Source: M3007 sp031425155
GTDB taxonomy: Bacteria; Bacteroidota; Bacteroidia; Chitinophagales; Saprospiraceae
Length of the DNA: 64,000 nucleotides
Direction: 5' to 3'
NCBI GenBank assembly: GCA_031425155.1
Contig: JANPIV010000072.1
Span: forward strand, 1 to 64,000
Translations under genes and position numbers: made by a program
Shown: in pieces, positions 1-8,713 of the stretch
Position numbering within the stretch: the first letter of the stretch is position 1
How the letters are laid out: each line of letters begins with the position of its first letter
The notes under the pieces: generated by a model
The model's database searches: none
What the model was told of the DNA's origin: nothing
The model's input: only the letters and a program-made list of their open reading frames with translations

Positions 1-310
1 CTACACCGTCCAGTCTCTATCTCTTCAACCACTTTTTGTTTGAAATGATAACTGTAACGACGAACTTGACGACCTGTTGATTGTTGCTTTTCCATCTCTA
101 GTACTGCTTTTAGGTGTCAACCTATTTCAGGACGAGACAGAGTTATGACGTGTGTGACTGGTGTGTTCAAGTGATTATTAATGGATTTTTTACACGTATA
201 AGTAGTATGTTCCAAATATGGTTTTGTAAATAATATTACATGCAGTGGTTTTTATTGAATTTGGGTAGAAAAATACGTCTTTGTTCCAAAAATGTTCATG
301 CAACGAAGCC
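1..310. other. Gene-free, A+T-rich stretch upstream of purM
   Basis: No open frame of useful length, RNA gene or clear hairpin is visible here. The sequence is A+T-rich, with short T and A runs, and ends where the tandem array in front of purM begins. It is probably the spacer between purM and a gene to the left of the window. A single GAGTTATGA near 138 resembles the array unit but forms no arm. Confidence 0.5.
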
Positions 311-352
311 ACTCATAACTCATAACTCATAACTCATAACTCATAACTCATT
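311..352 (+). repeat. Six tandem copies of the 7-bp unit ACTCATA abutting purM
   Basis: Six head-to-tail ACTCATA units fill this stretch; the last reads ACTCATT and runs into the TTG at 351 that opens the purM frame. The same unit, mostly as inverted arms, recurs at 10625-10687, 18108-18178 and 22131-22221 in front of nuoL, nuoF and nuoB. Here only the gene-proximal arm is clear. The in-frame stop TAA at 330 means purM translation must begin inside or right after the array. Confidence 0.9.
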
Positions 353-1511
353 GAAGTACGATCTACGCGGCGTTTCCGCCTCCAAAGATGAAGTACACGC
401 AGCCATCCAGCACCTGGATAAAGGCTTGTACGCCAATGCTTTCTGTAAAATATTGCCCGATCTGGCGGCGGGAAGTTCCAAACATTGCAACTTACTCCAT
501 GCGGATACGGCGGGCACCAAAACCAGTCTGGCCTACCTGCATTGGCGCGAAACGGGCGACCTTTCCGTATGGGCAGGCGTGGCCCAGGATGCCATTGTCA
601 TGAACCTCGACGACATGGCCTGCGTGGGTTGCATTGACAATATTTTGCTCAGCAGCACCATCGGGCGTAACAAAACGCGCATCCCGGCGGAAGTGATCGC
701 GGCGGTGATCCGTGGGACGTCCGATTTTGTGGAAATGATGCAGGAACATGGCGTGAATTTGCATCTGGCGGGCGGCGAAACCGCCGATGTGGGCGATATT
801 GTGCGCACGATTGACGTGGGGGTGACGGCTTTTGCACGCATGAAACGCAGTGAAGTGCTGGTCAATCAAATTCGTCCCGGCGATGTGGTGGTGGGTCTGG
901 CTTCGTTTGGACAGTCCACTTATGAGACCACTTATAATGGCGGTATGGGCAGCAATGGACTGACTGCGGCGCGCCACGATGTACTTTCGCACGACTATGC
1001 GGCGCAGTACCCGGAAAGTTTTGAGCCTAATTTGCCCGCCGAAGTCGTCTATACGGGCCAGCGTCGTTTGACGGAAATGGTGGAGGTGGAAGGCCAGGAA
1101 ATAAGCGTGGGAAAACTGATTTTGTCGCCGACCCGCACCTATTTGCCAATATTGAAAGAAATGCTGGCGCAGTACCGAAAGAAAATCCACGGACTCATTC
1201 ACGTGACCGGCGGCGGCCAATCGAAAGTGCTGAAATTTGTGGAAAATGTCCATATTACGAAGGACAACCTTTTCCCGTTGCCGCCGTTATTTCGCCTGAT
1301 TCAGGAAAGCAGCGGCACCGATTGGCGCGAGATGTATCAGGTATTTAATATGGGCCACCGCATGGAGATTTATCTATCGCCGCGTCATGTGGACGGGGTG
1401 CTGGCCATTGCGGAAAAATACGGTGTGGCGGCGCAAGTCATCGGCCACGTAAAATCGGCGGAAGGGCAGCGCGTAACCGTAAAAAGTCCTTTCGGAACAT
1501 TCGATTATTAA
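351..1511 (+). CDS. purM: Phosphoribosylformylglycinamidine cyclo-ligase (AIR synthase)
   Basis: This enzyme closes the imidazole ring in de novo purine synthesis (FGAM + ATP to AIR). The 386-aa protein is of the long Bacteroidota PurM type. Visible landmarks are YDLRGVSASK at the N-terminus, HADTAGTKTSLAY near residue 50, GRNKTRIP, GGETADVGD near 142, GMGSNGLTAARHD near 198, and a C-terminal GHRMEIY. The start is odd: no in-frame ATG exists between the stop at 330 and the conserved YDLRGV, so TTG at 351, supplied by the upstream ACTCATA array, is the only plausible start. Relatives usually carry a few more N-terminal residues. It is followed by a VOC gene 58 bp downstream on the same strand. 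Confidence 0.95.
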   Translation: MKYDLRGVSASKDEVHAAIQHLDKGLYANAFCKILPDLAAGSSKHCNLLHADTAGTKTSLAYLHWRETGDLSVWAGVAQDAIVMNLDDMACVGCIDNILLSSTIGRNKTRIPAEVIAAVIRGTSDFVEMMQEHGVNLHLAGGETADVGDIVRTIDVGVTAFARMKRSEVLVNQIRPGDVVVGLASFGQSTYETTYNGGMGSNGLTAARHDVLSHDYAAQYPESFEPNLPAEVVYTGQRRLTEMVEVEGQEISVGKLILSPTRTYLPILKEMLAQYRKKIHGLIHVTGGGQSKVLKFVENVHITKDNLFPLPPLFRLIQESSGTDWREMYQVFNMGHRMEIYLSPRHVDGVLAIAEKYGVAAQVIGHVKSAEGQRVTVKSPFGTFDY

Positions 1512-1513
1512 CC

Positions 1514-1562
1514 CATTGGCCACATTTCCACATTGACCACATTTTTTCTTATTGACCACATT
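1514..1562 (+). repeat. Three ATTGrCCACATTT units leading into the VOC gene
   Basis: Three copies of a 13-bp unit (one with GGCC, two with GACC) lie at 1514-1526, 1531-1543 and 1550-1562, separated by 4 and 6 bp. They end 7 bases before the ATG at 1570. The same unit in the same orientation relative to the gene precedes the GluQ-like gene and nuoI. Confidence 0.85.
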
Positions 1563-1569
1563 TTCTAAT

Positions 1570-1941
1570 ATGCCTTCTCACTTTCTCGGCTTACGCACGG
1601 TCATTTATCCCGCTCCCGATTTGGCAGCTACCAAAGAATGGTACACCCAGGCCCTGGGCTTTCCCCCTTATTTTGATCAACCTTTTTACGTGGGCTTCAA
1701 CGTGGGGGGCTACGAATTGGGTCTCGATCCCGATGCTACGCCCGGCGAAAATGGCCAACAAATCTATTGGGGCGTGGCCAATATTAAAGCCGCTATGGAG
1801 CATCTGGAATCATTGGGTACCGTGGTTATCAGTGCGATGGAGGATGTGGGCGACGGTATTATGGTGGCCACTTTGCGCGACCCCTTTGGCAATTCGCTGG
1901 GGGTGATCGAGAATCCGCATTTTACGCTGCCTACCGAGTAA
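1570..1941 (+). CDS. VOC family (glyoxalase/bleomycin-resistance fold) protein
   Basis: A 123-aa single-domain vicinal-oxygen-chelate protein. It opens with LRTVIYPAPDLAATKEWY and closes with RDPFGNSLGVIENP, the usual first strand/helix and last strand of a VOC module; GGYELGLDP sits in between. ATG at 1570 is preferred over an upstream TTG at 1552 that lies inside the ATTGACCACATTT repeat. VOC proteins may be lyases, dioxygenases or binding proteins, and the substrate cannot be read from sequence. It lies between purM and a lipoprotein gene and may be co-transcribed with both. Confidence 0.85.
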   Translation: MPSHFLGLRTVIYPAPDLAATKEWYTQALGFPPYFDQPFYVGFNVGGYELGLDPDATPGENGQQIYWGVANIKAAMEHLESLGTVVISAMEDVGDGIMVATLRDPFGNSLGVIENPHFTLPTE

Positions 1942-1970
1942 ATCAAGTAATTCCAACCATCATTTTTATA

Positions 1971-2513
1971 ATGCGATACACCCTATTCCTCTCGTCGGCA
2001 ATTCTATTTCTGGGCCTGGTATCGGCTTGCAAAAACACGCCAAAGCCTGACCAAACCGTCAATTTTGAACAGTCGCTCCTCCAACTCGACAAGGAGATGA
2101 CCGATACCAATGGTGTGGTCATAAATAATGCAAAAGCGAATGATTTTATCAAAACCGCCGAGGAATATGCCGCTTCGGTGCAGGCTACGCAACCCGATAA
2201 ATACGCCGATTTACTATTAAAAGCGGCTGGCGTGGCCAAAAGCATCGGCAATCCCACCAAAGCATTGGAACTTTATACGGCTGTGACAGATAAGATGCCG
2301 CAGCATCCCAAGGCCCCGATGGCCTTATTTATGCAGGGTTTTATCCTCGAAAATGACCGGGGAGACACCGCTGCGGCCCGGGTAAAATACCAGGATTTTT
2401 TGAAAAAATACCCGAACGACCCTGACTTCACTGATGATGCGCAGAACGCATTGAAATTCCTGGGCAAATCGCCGGAAGAGATGATTAAGGAATTTGAGAA
2501 GATGAATAAATAA
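1971..2513 (+). CDS. TPR-like lipoprotein
   Basis: A 180-aa protein with a lipoprotein signal (hydrophobic stretch, then LGLVSAC at about residue 20), so probably anchored in the envelope. The mature part is helical. A TPR-like pair spans about 85-160: KALELYTAVTDKMPQHPKAPMALFMQGF, then AARVKYQDFLKKYPNDPDFTDDAQNAL. This pattern resembles YbgF/CpoB-type outer-membrane repeats. The exact role is unknown. It is 29 bp after the VOC gene and is followed by an inverted repeat array. Confidence 0.75.
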   Translation: MRYTLFLSSAILFLGLVSACKNTPKPDQTVNFEQSLLQLDKEMTDTNGVVINNAKANDFIKTAEEYAASVQATQPDKYADLLLKAAGVAKSIGNPTKALELYTAVTDKMPQHPKAPMALFMQGFILENDRGDTAAARVKYQDFLKKYPNDPDFTDDAQNALKFLGKSPEEMIKEFEKMNK

Positions 2514-2530
2514 AAATGTGAATGCATAAA

Positions 2531-2632
2531 AAATGTGGTCAATATTATTAATGTGGTCAATGTGCCCCCCTACACATTGACCACATTTTTCCTATTGGCC
2601 ACATTCCCCTAATTCCTTCATTGGCCACATTT
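2531..2632. repeat. Inverted array of the ATTGACCACATTT unit (2 + 3 copies)
   Basis: Two copies reading AAATGTGGTCAAT (2531-2543, 2550-2561) face three copies reading ATTGrCCACATT (2576-2588, 2594-2605, 2620-2632). Transcribed RNA could fold into a hairpin. The right arm ends 5 bases before the ATG of the GluQ-like gene. Units in the right arm vary GACC/GGCC as in the array at 1514. Confidence 0.88.
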
Positions 2633-2637
2633 TATCT

Positions 2638-3531
2638 ATGTCTTTCCGAGCCGAATTCCTGGATTTTGTGCGCACTATTGGCCCGGGCAGTCGGCTCCGC
2701 CTGGCACCCACGCCCTCCGGCTTTCTACATGCCGGGAATGCCCTGAATTTCACCCTCAACTGGTTGGCGGCCCGTCTGCAACCCGGCGCAAAACTCCTGT
2801 TGCGCATTGATGATCTGGACGCAGATCGTAAACGCCCGGAATATGTGGCGGATATTTTTGAGTCGCTGGCGTGGCTGGGCCTAGATTGGGATGAGGGGCC
2901 AAAAGACCTCGCCGATTTTGATGCAAATTGGTCACAAACGCAACGTTTACCTCTGTATTTCAAGGCATTAGCCGCAGTGCGCGAGAGCGGACTGGTGTAT
3001 GCTTGCGCCAAGTCACGCCGTGATTTGGTCCCTTTTGGTGGCCATTATCCCCCCGAATTTCGGGCCCAACATTTGTCGCTGGATGCGCCCGATGTAGCGT
3101 GGCGGGCACTTACTCCGCCGGAATTTTCTTTACCAGATTTCATCATTCGACGTAAAGATGGCGTACCGGCTTACCAGTTGGCCAGTGTAGTGGACGATCT
3201 GCATTTTGGCGTAAGCCACATTATTCGCGGGGCGGATTTAGGGCCTTCCACTTTGGCGCAACAGTGGCTGGCAGAGCAATTGGGCTGGCGGGAATTTCAA
3301 AAAATCTACTTTTGGCATCATCCTTTGCTTAGGGACGAAAAAGGGGAAAAACTGTCTAAATCGGCTGGGGCGACTGCACTGCGCGATTTATCCGCAGTCC
3401 TGCCCAATCTGCTGCAAAGTCGGGCAGATATTTTTAAGCAAGTGGCGGTGCTGCTAGATTTGCCAACAGCGAAGATTTATACGGCTAATGACTTGTTGAT
3501 CATATTGCAAGAAGTTTTACTAAGAAAATAA
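2638..3531 (+). CDS. Glutamyl-Q tRNA(Asp) synthetase-like protein (GluQ-like)
   Basis: A 297-aa class I aminoacyl-tRNA synthetase catalytic core without an anticodon-binding domain. The HIGH-like signature is LAPTPSGFLHAGNAL near residue 23 and the KMSKS loop is GEKLSKSAG near 237. The glutamate-site context LRIDDLDADRKRPEY and AYQLASVVDDLHFGVSHIIRGADL matches the GluRS/GluQ family. Length and layout fit GluQ, which glutamylates queuosine of tRNA-Asp. The Zn-binding cysteines usual in GluQ are not evident: only YACAKSRRDL is present where CxC would be expected. A truncated GluRS paralogue of other function is possible. Confidence 0.8.
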   Translation: MSFRAEFLDFVRTIGPGSRLRLAPTPSGFLHAGNALNFTLNWLAARLQPGAKLLLRIDDLDADRKRPEYVADIFESLAWLGLDWDEGPKDLADFDANWSQTQRLPLYFKALAAVRESGLVYACAKSRRDLVPFGGHYPPEFRAQHLSLDAPDVAWRALTPPEFSLPDFIIRRKDGVPAYQLASVVDDLHFGVSHIIRGADLGPSTLAQQWLAEQLGWREFQKIYFWHHPLLRDEKGEKLSKSAGATALRDLSAVLPNLLQSRADIFKQVAVLLDLPTAKIYTANDLLIILQEVLLRK

Positions 3532-3666
3532 AAATAAATTTACCTTAAATAAACTACCTTAGCCCAGAAGTGCGTATCTGATGGAATATCAGCCAAAAAT
3601 GGCTGAATGAAGTATATGATTCAGAAGCCAATTCTATTAAATGAAATCTCATAATTTAACAGCATA

Positions 3667-4356
3667 ATGGAGCATCCAAATATAATTGATAAAAACCATT
3701 CTATTGAATGGGCTAGAAAAGTAATGTCGAATAAGTCTGACTATTTGATTCTTGATACTGAAACAACTGGATTAGGTGATAAAGACATAGTAATTCAGAT
3801 TGCTGTAATAGACCTTGATGGAAATACAATAATTGATTCATTAGTAAAGCCAACTAAAAGAAAAACAATTTCCCGCGATGCTACTGCCATACATGGAATC
3901 AAAATGAGAGATTTACAAGAATCTCCTCATTTTGCTGACGTTATTTCAGATTTACTGCCTCATATAAATATGGGTAAGTCAATAATTGTCTACAATATGG
4001 AATTTGATTCACGTATGATGAATCAGACATTAGAACAAGATGGAGTTGATTCGACTTTTAAATTCAAAGGATATTGTCTAATGAAGGCTTATGCTCAATT
4101 TGTTGGCCAATGGAATCCTCTTACAAAAGAATATAAATATCAACGACTTAACGGAAATCATACCGCCATTGGAGATTGCCTATCCGCACTTGAGGTTATT
4201 AAAGAGATGGCAAGTCAGGATTTTGAAGTCATTCCGAAAGGATATAAACCGTCTAATACAGCTCATAAGAATGCAGCGACTTCTAATTTTGGATGTATCG
4301 TTGCTGTGGCAATTATTTCTTTAATTATTTTACTTTATTTAATATCAAAAATATAG
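3667..4356 (+). CDS. DnaQ-type (DEDDh) 3'-5' exonuclease with C-terminal membrane anchor
   Basis: A 229-aa protein with an RNase T/DnaQ exonuclease domain. Exo I is LILDTETTGLGD near residue 27, Exo II is IVYNMEFDSRMM near 110, and Exo III is HTAIGDCLSAL near 164, giving D, E, D, H and D. The C-terminus carries a hydrophobic segment, GCIVAVAIISLIILLYLISK (about 207-226), which would tether the enzyme to the membrane with the nuclease in the cytoplasm. The gene is much A+T-richer than purM or nuo genes and stands alone between two operons, suggesting transfer. A role in nucleic-acid turnover or defence is conjecture. Confidence 0.85.
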   Translation: MEHPNIIDKNHSIEWARKVMSNKSDYLILDTETTGLGDKDIVIQIAVIDLDGNTIIDSLVKPTKRKTISRDATAIHGIKMRDLQESPHFADVISDLLPHINMGKSIIVYNMEFDSRMMNQTLEQDGVDSTFKFKGYCLMKAYAQFVGQWNPLTKEYKYQRLNGNHTAIGDCLSALEVIKEMASQDFEVIPKGYKPSNTAHKNAATSNFGCIVAVAIISLIILLYLISKI

Positions 4357-4455
4357 AAAATTTATAATAATTGGTCAGGTGTTTTATTAAGTATTCCAAA
4401 TGATGAGGTTTGCAAGATACACAAATTATTGTTTCTTGAGAAACGGAAAAATAAG

Positions 4456-4489
4456 AACGCCTTGTTTACCAGTCAGCAAACAAGGCGTT
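4456..4489. terminator. Bidirectional terminator hairpin
   Basis: AACGCCTTGTTT (4456-4467) pairs perfectly with AAACAAGGCGTT (4478-4489) across a 10-nt loop. It lies between the convergent exonuclease (+) and SH3 lipoprotein (-) genes. There is an A-rich left flank, which reads as U-rich for minus-strand transcripts. Confidence 0.8.
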
Positions 4490-4510
4490 ATACAACAATT
4501 TGATTATCAA

Positions 4511-5731
4511 TTACTGATTTAGCATTTCGGTACTGTATTTCTGCTGCATATCTTCCACTTTCTGGGTAGATTTTCCACCTTCGGCAGCCACCAGTTCGGA
4601 AAATTCTTTTACTCGTTTAGCGGCAGCGGTACCGGCATATTTATCCAGTACATACTTCCACATTTTAGAAAATTCGTCCCGTACGGCTTTAGTTTCGTAG
4701 TCAAAAACCGGCGTATTATCGGCCCCATTGGTCAGGGAATGCAGTAGCCAGCGTTGCGATTCGCGGGTTTCATCATTGAGCACGAAATATGGGTGGTCCC
4801 GATTGAATTTTTCCCAAAACACCGCCCGGTCGGCAATTTGCTCCATTGGAATGACAAAACCACCGTCGCTCATGGCCTGTTTGATGTCTTCCATATTGGT
4901 TTGCACGAGGTAATTTTTCATGGGGGGCGTCACCTTATCCGCAAAGAAATCGGATAGTTTGTTCCAGTCCACTACCGGAAATACCATGCCCTCGCCGGTC
5001 TCCAGGCGGAAACCATTGTCCGCCACAGACTTAACCGCCGGGTATTTATTCGTATCGAAGCGGTTGTCGCTGATGGCCTGATAATCTTCGTCGGCCCATT
5101 TCACTTTTTCGGTCAGTTTATAGAACTCGCCTTCCGTTTCCATACGAAACAGGAAATTTTCGAGCAAGACCAGAGACGCATCCGCCAGCGTACCTTTTGA
5201 GTCGGCCAGATTGGCCTTCACGTAGTCCCAGGCCTTTTTACCGCTGTCCAACTTCTTGACATCCAGGGTGTTGAGAAACATGGATAGTTGACTGAGTTTG
5301 CCCAGATCAGGGCTGGTGGCCCGTGGGCCGCTGTACACGCGCTGCAAAGCGCCGCCATACGCCCAGCCAGTATGTTGCTCCGGGGTAGTGGAGGTGACTT
5401 TGTAATAGGGTTCATCCCATTCAATGCCGCGCAACGTAGCCTTTTCTTTATTCGCGGATACTTCGCCGGTGGATTCTACATATTCGCCTTCCTTAAATTG
5501 CGTAATCACCTTGCCCCCTTTGTTCGGTTGGTCGCGGAGGTTAAGTTTATCCACCTTGGCCATGTACAGGTACATTTCGGGCTTGGCCGAGGGTGGGGGA
5601 GTGTCCGTGATGGGCATCGCGGTCGGCGTGGTGGCAGTGCCAGCGTTACCGGACGTATTGGAATCGCCACAGGCAGTCATCAAGACAGCGACTGTCAGCA
5701 GAGTCAAGAAGGAGAGTTTGTTCAATGTCAT
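4511..5731 (-). CDS. SH3-domain lipoprotein
   Basis: A 406-aa lipoprotein with the lipobox VLMTAC at residues 16-21, followed by a Ser/Thr/Pro-rich linker. A bacterial SH3 module spans about 53-130: KLNLRDQPNKGGKVITQFKEGEYVE through GWAYGGALQ. The remaining 270 residues are mixed helical and not recognised. Bacterial SH3b domains commonly bind peptidoglycan or mediate envelope contacts. The gene starts 39 bp after the nuoN stop on the same strand, so it may share the nuo transcript, but nothing links it functionally to complex I. A terminator hairpin follows. Confidence 0.8.
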   Translation of the reverse strand: MTLNKLSFLTLLTVAVLMTACGDSNTSGNAGTATTPTAMPITDTPPPSAKPEMYLYMAKVDKLNLRDQPNKGGKVITQFKEGEYVESTGEVSANKEKATLRGIEWDEPYYKVTSTTPEQHTGWAYGGALQRVYSGPRATSPDLGKLSQLSMFLNTLDVKKLDSGKKAWDYVKANLADSKGTLADASLVLLENFLFRMETEGEFYKLTEKVKWADEDYQAISDNRFDTNKYPAVKSVADNGFRLETGEGMVFPVVDWNKLSDFFADKVTPPMKNYLVQTNMEDIKQAMSDGGFVIPMEQIADRAVFWEKFNRDHPYFVLNDETRESQRWLLHSLTNGADNTPVFDYETKAVRDEFSKMWKYVLDKYAGTAAAKRVKEFSELVAAEGGKSTQKVEDMQQKYSTEMLNQ

Positions 5732-5770
5732 GGGCTTGATAATGAAGGTTTTAGATTCAAAGTCTCACTC

Positions 5771-7165
5771 TCACTGAATGAGCGCATACACGCCGCCGGG
5801 GGCTAAGGTCAGCAATGCAATCAGCACTACACCCACTATCACCACCCAACGCACGGCCATTGGCACAGGTACGGCCAGCGTGCTGTCTTCCCGCGCAAAA
5901 TACATGGCGATGATGATCTTGAAATAATAAAAGATTGAAATAGCGGAGTTCATTACGGCCAGCACCACCAGCCAGGGATATTTACCGAAGGCAGCACTAA
6001 ACAGGAAATATTTACCGAAAAAACCGGCAGTCGGTGGAATACCGGCCAGCGAAAGCATGGAAATAGCCATCACTGCGGCCAGAAACGGTTGTCTTTTGCT
6101 CAAACCTTTAAAGGCTTCAAAAGAGCCGTCGCCACCAGGTTCGGCCACGGCCATGTAGCAGCCGAAAGCGCAGATAGTAGCAATGGAATAAGTGAGGGTG
6201 TACAGCAGAATGGCACCCGCGCTACCCGCCTGCCCGATGGCCAGAATAGCCAGCAATAAATAACCCGCATGGGAAATGGACGAATAGGCCATCATGCGCT
6301 TGAAATCCGTCTGGAAAATAGCCGTCACGTTGGCCAACGTCATGGTCAATGCCGCCATCACGGCTACAGCCACACTCCAAAACGATTCGGCTCCGGCAAA
6401 AGCCATGGAAAATAGTCGGTAAAACGCGGCAAAGCCCGCTGTTTTGACCACAGTGGCCATGAAAGCCGTCACCAGATTGGGGCTGCCTGTATAAACGTCG
6501 GGTGCCCAAAAGTGGAAAGGCACCGCCGATACTTTAAAACCCAGGCCCACCAAAATCAGCAGAATCCCCACGTGCAACATTCCGGCTGAATGCCGACCAT
6601 CACCCACGGCTGTGGCGATGGTTTTCAGATCGAAAGTAGCGGTAGCACCATAAATCAGGGCAATGCCGAAAAGCAAAAAGCCCGTGGCGAAAGCCCCCAT
6701 CAGAAAGTACTTGAGCGCGGCTTCATTGGAAGGCAGGTCATCGCGGCGGCTCCCCGCCAGCACATAGAGCGGAATGCTCAGAATTTCGATACCGAGAAAC
6801 AGCATGACCAGATTGGTAAAAGAGGCCATACACAGCGCGCCGCAAAGACTGAACAGCAGCAGGGCATAATTATCGCCCAGCGTATCGTGCAGTCCCCGAA
6901 AGCCCCAACTGGTCAGGCCCATCAGCAGCACCGTGGAGACTAACACCACTGCCGAGAAAGCCAGCGCGTAACCATCGAACTGGAACATGGTGGCGTAGTG
7001 GAAATTCCAGGTGGCACCCGTTTGGTTGGTCAAATCGAACACCGTCACGCCCAGGGCAAGCAGCGTACCAATTAACGTAATAGGCTGTAACAGTCGCCGT
7101 TGTGGGGTCAAACCGGCAAACAGGACGACGATGGCCGTGGCAAAAAGTATGAGTAGAGCGTTCAT
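5771..7165 (-). CDS. nuoN: NADH-quinone oxidoreductase subunit N
   Basis: A 464-aa polytopic membrane protein, one of the three antiporter-like proton-pumping subunits of complex I. The family core is visible: FLGIEILSIPLYVLAG (conserved helix-5 Glu), AALKYFLMGAFATGFLLFG, KVSAVPFHFWAPDVYTGSPNLVTAFMATVVK (helix-7 Lys region), and FKRMMAYSSISHAGYLLLA. It is the last nuo gene, 81 bp after nuoM. Length is normal for NuoN of this phylum. Confidence 0.96.
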   Translation of the reverse strand: MNALLILFATAIVVLFAGLTPQRRLLQPITLIGTLLALGVTVFDLTNQTGATWNFHYATMFQFDGYALAFSAVVLVSTVLLMGLTSWGFRGLHDTLGDNYALLLFSLCGALCMASFTNLVMLFLGIEILSIPLYVLAGSRRDDLPSNEAALKYFLMGAFATGFLLFGIALIYGATATFDLKTIATAVGDGRHSAGMLHVGILLILVGLGFKVSAVPFHFWAPDVYTGSPNLVTAFMATVVKTAGFAAFYRLFSMAFAGAESFWSVAVAVMAALTMTLANVTAIFQTDFKRMMAYSSISHAGYLLLAILAIGQAGSAGAILLYTLTYSIATICAFGCYMAVAEPGGDGSFEAFKGLSKRQPFLAAVMAISMLSLAGIPPTAGFFGKYFLFSAAFGKYPWLVVLAVMNSAISIFYYFKIIIAMYFAREDSTLAVPVPMAVRWVVIVGVVLIALLTLAPGGVYALIQ

Positions 7166-7246
7166 TGTATTTTGTAATAGCCGTCTTTGGTAATTGTTAT
7201 CAGCGGAACGGCGTGATGTTTTTTAAAGTAAGCGAAGACTGGTTTA

Positions 7247-8692
7247 TCAAAACTGCATCGCGCCCAGTATCCGATTCACACTTCCATCTGTCACGTTTAG
7301 AATGACTTGTGGAAAAAAGCCCAGCACTACTACCAAAGTCGCAATTGTGCCCAGCACCAAACCTTCGCGGGTGGTTACGTCGGCAAAACGCGCGGTTTCG
7401 GTATTTGTCTCGCCAAACATGGCCATGCCATAAGCCCGCAGCATATACACCGCACCATAAATAATGGTCAGACCCGCGATGGCTCCCAACCAGAAGTTAT
7501 AGTTCCAAACGCCATTCAGCAATAGAAACTCGCCCACAAAACCGTTGGTCAATGGTACCGCCACCGAGCCCAACATGATAATCATAAACAAGGTGGCAAA
7601 TTTCGGTGCCGACTTGGCAATCCCGCCTAAATCCGCCAGCGAACGAGTGCCCAGACGACGCTCAATCAGATCAGCAATACAGAACAGGCCAACCACATTG
7701 ATCCCGTGATTGAGCATTTGTATCAATCCGCCTTGCATTCCAGTCTTGTTCCAGGCCAATATACCCGCCGCAATTAATCCAACGTGGGCAATAGAAGAAT
7801 AAGCCAGCAGACGCTTCATATCGTTCTGCTTCACCGCAATCAGACTGGCATAGACAATCCCAATGACGGCCAGCGTAATAAAGATCGGCGACCAGGCTCC
7901 CCAGGCCTCCGGTGATAGCGGCACCATCCAGCGAATGACGCCATAAATGCCCATTTTAAGCATAATACCGGCCAGCAACATCGTCCCACCCATTGGAGCG
8001 GTCGTATAAGTATCGGGCTGCCAGGTATGAAAAGGAAACACGGGCATTTTGACAGCAAAAGCTAGGAAAAAGCCCAGCATCACCCACCACGCGGCATCGG
8101 GTGTGAGTTGTACTGCTACCAGATCAGCCCAGGCAAAAGAGTGGCTGCCGGGGGTTTGCAAATACACATACAACAGGGAAAGCAGCATGAACAGCGACCC
8201 GATGAAGGTGTAAATGAAGAATTTCAACGTCACCCGAATGCGATCCTGACCGCCCCATATTGCACAAATGAAGTAGATCGGAATTAAGGCCAGTTCATAG
8301 AAAATATAGAACAAAAGGCCGTCCGTCGCCAGAAAAACGCCATTGAGGGCGCCAATCATCAGCATGACTAAACCGTAGTAACGTGGCTCATTATCAAACG
8401 TCCGGCTAAAACTGCTGACCACAATGAGCGGCGCTAACAGGTTGGTGAGCAGTACCATCAACAGGGTAATGCCATCCATGCCTAGCGAGAAACTAATACC
8501 CGCTGCGGGTACCCAGGGCAGGTGAAAAGCGCACTGTTCAGCCTGGCCCGGCTCGAAGGTGAGTCCGCAAAAAACGGTAACGGCAAGATTAGCCAGCGTG
8601 GCCACGAGCGCAATGTTCCTGACCGCCGTTCCGCGCAGGGCGAAAATGGCGAGAGAAGCAAGGATGGGGATGAGTATAAAAAGTAAAGACAT
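7247..8692 (-). CDS. nuoM: NADH-quinone oxidoreductase subunit M
   Basis: A 481-aa antiporter-like proton-pumping subunit of the complex I membrane arm. Landmarks are FYIFYELALIPIYFICAIWGG (pump Glu), AVKMPVFPFHTWQPDTYTTAPMGGTMLLAGIMLKMG (pump Lys and Pro break), and MKRLLAYSSIAHVGLIAAG. About 14 hydrophobic segments are visible. It starts 21 bp after nuoL ends and precedes nuoN, the canonical L-M-N order. Confidence 0.97.
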   Translation of the reverse strand: MSLLFILIPILASLAIFALRGTAVRNIALVATLANLAVTVFCGLTFEPGQAEQCAFHLPWVPAAGISFSLGMDGITLLMVLLTNLLAPLIVVSSFSRTFDNEPRYYGLVMLMIGALNGVFLATDGLLFYIFYELALIPIYFICAIWGGQDRIRVTLKFFIYTFIGSLFMLLSLLYVYLQTPGSHSFAWADLVAVQLTPDAAWWVMLGFFLAFAVKMPVFPFHTWQPDTYTTAPMGGTMLLAGIMLKMGIYGVIRWMVPLSPEAWGAWSPIFITLAVIGIVYASLIAVKQNDMKRLLAYSSIAHVGLIAAGILAWNKTGMQGGLIQMLNHGINVVGLFCIADLIERRLGTRSLADLGGIAKSAPKFATLFMIIMLGSVAVPLTNGFVGEFLLLNGVWNYNFWLGAIAGLTIIYGAVYMLRAYGMAMFGETNTETARFADVTTREGLVLGTIATLVVVLGFFPQVILNVTDGSVNRILGAMQF

Positions 8693-8713
8693 AAGAGTCG
8701 GTTAATCCAGATT

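Noticed and set aside
311..352. CRISPR-like array
   Set aside because: Units are 7 bp with no spacers, and no cas genes are in the window.
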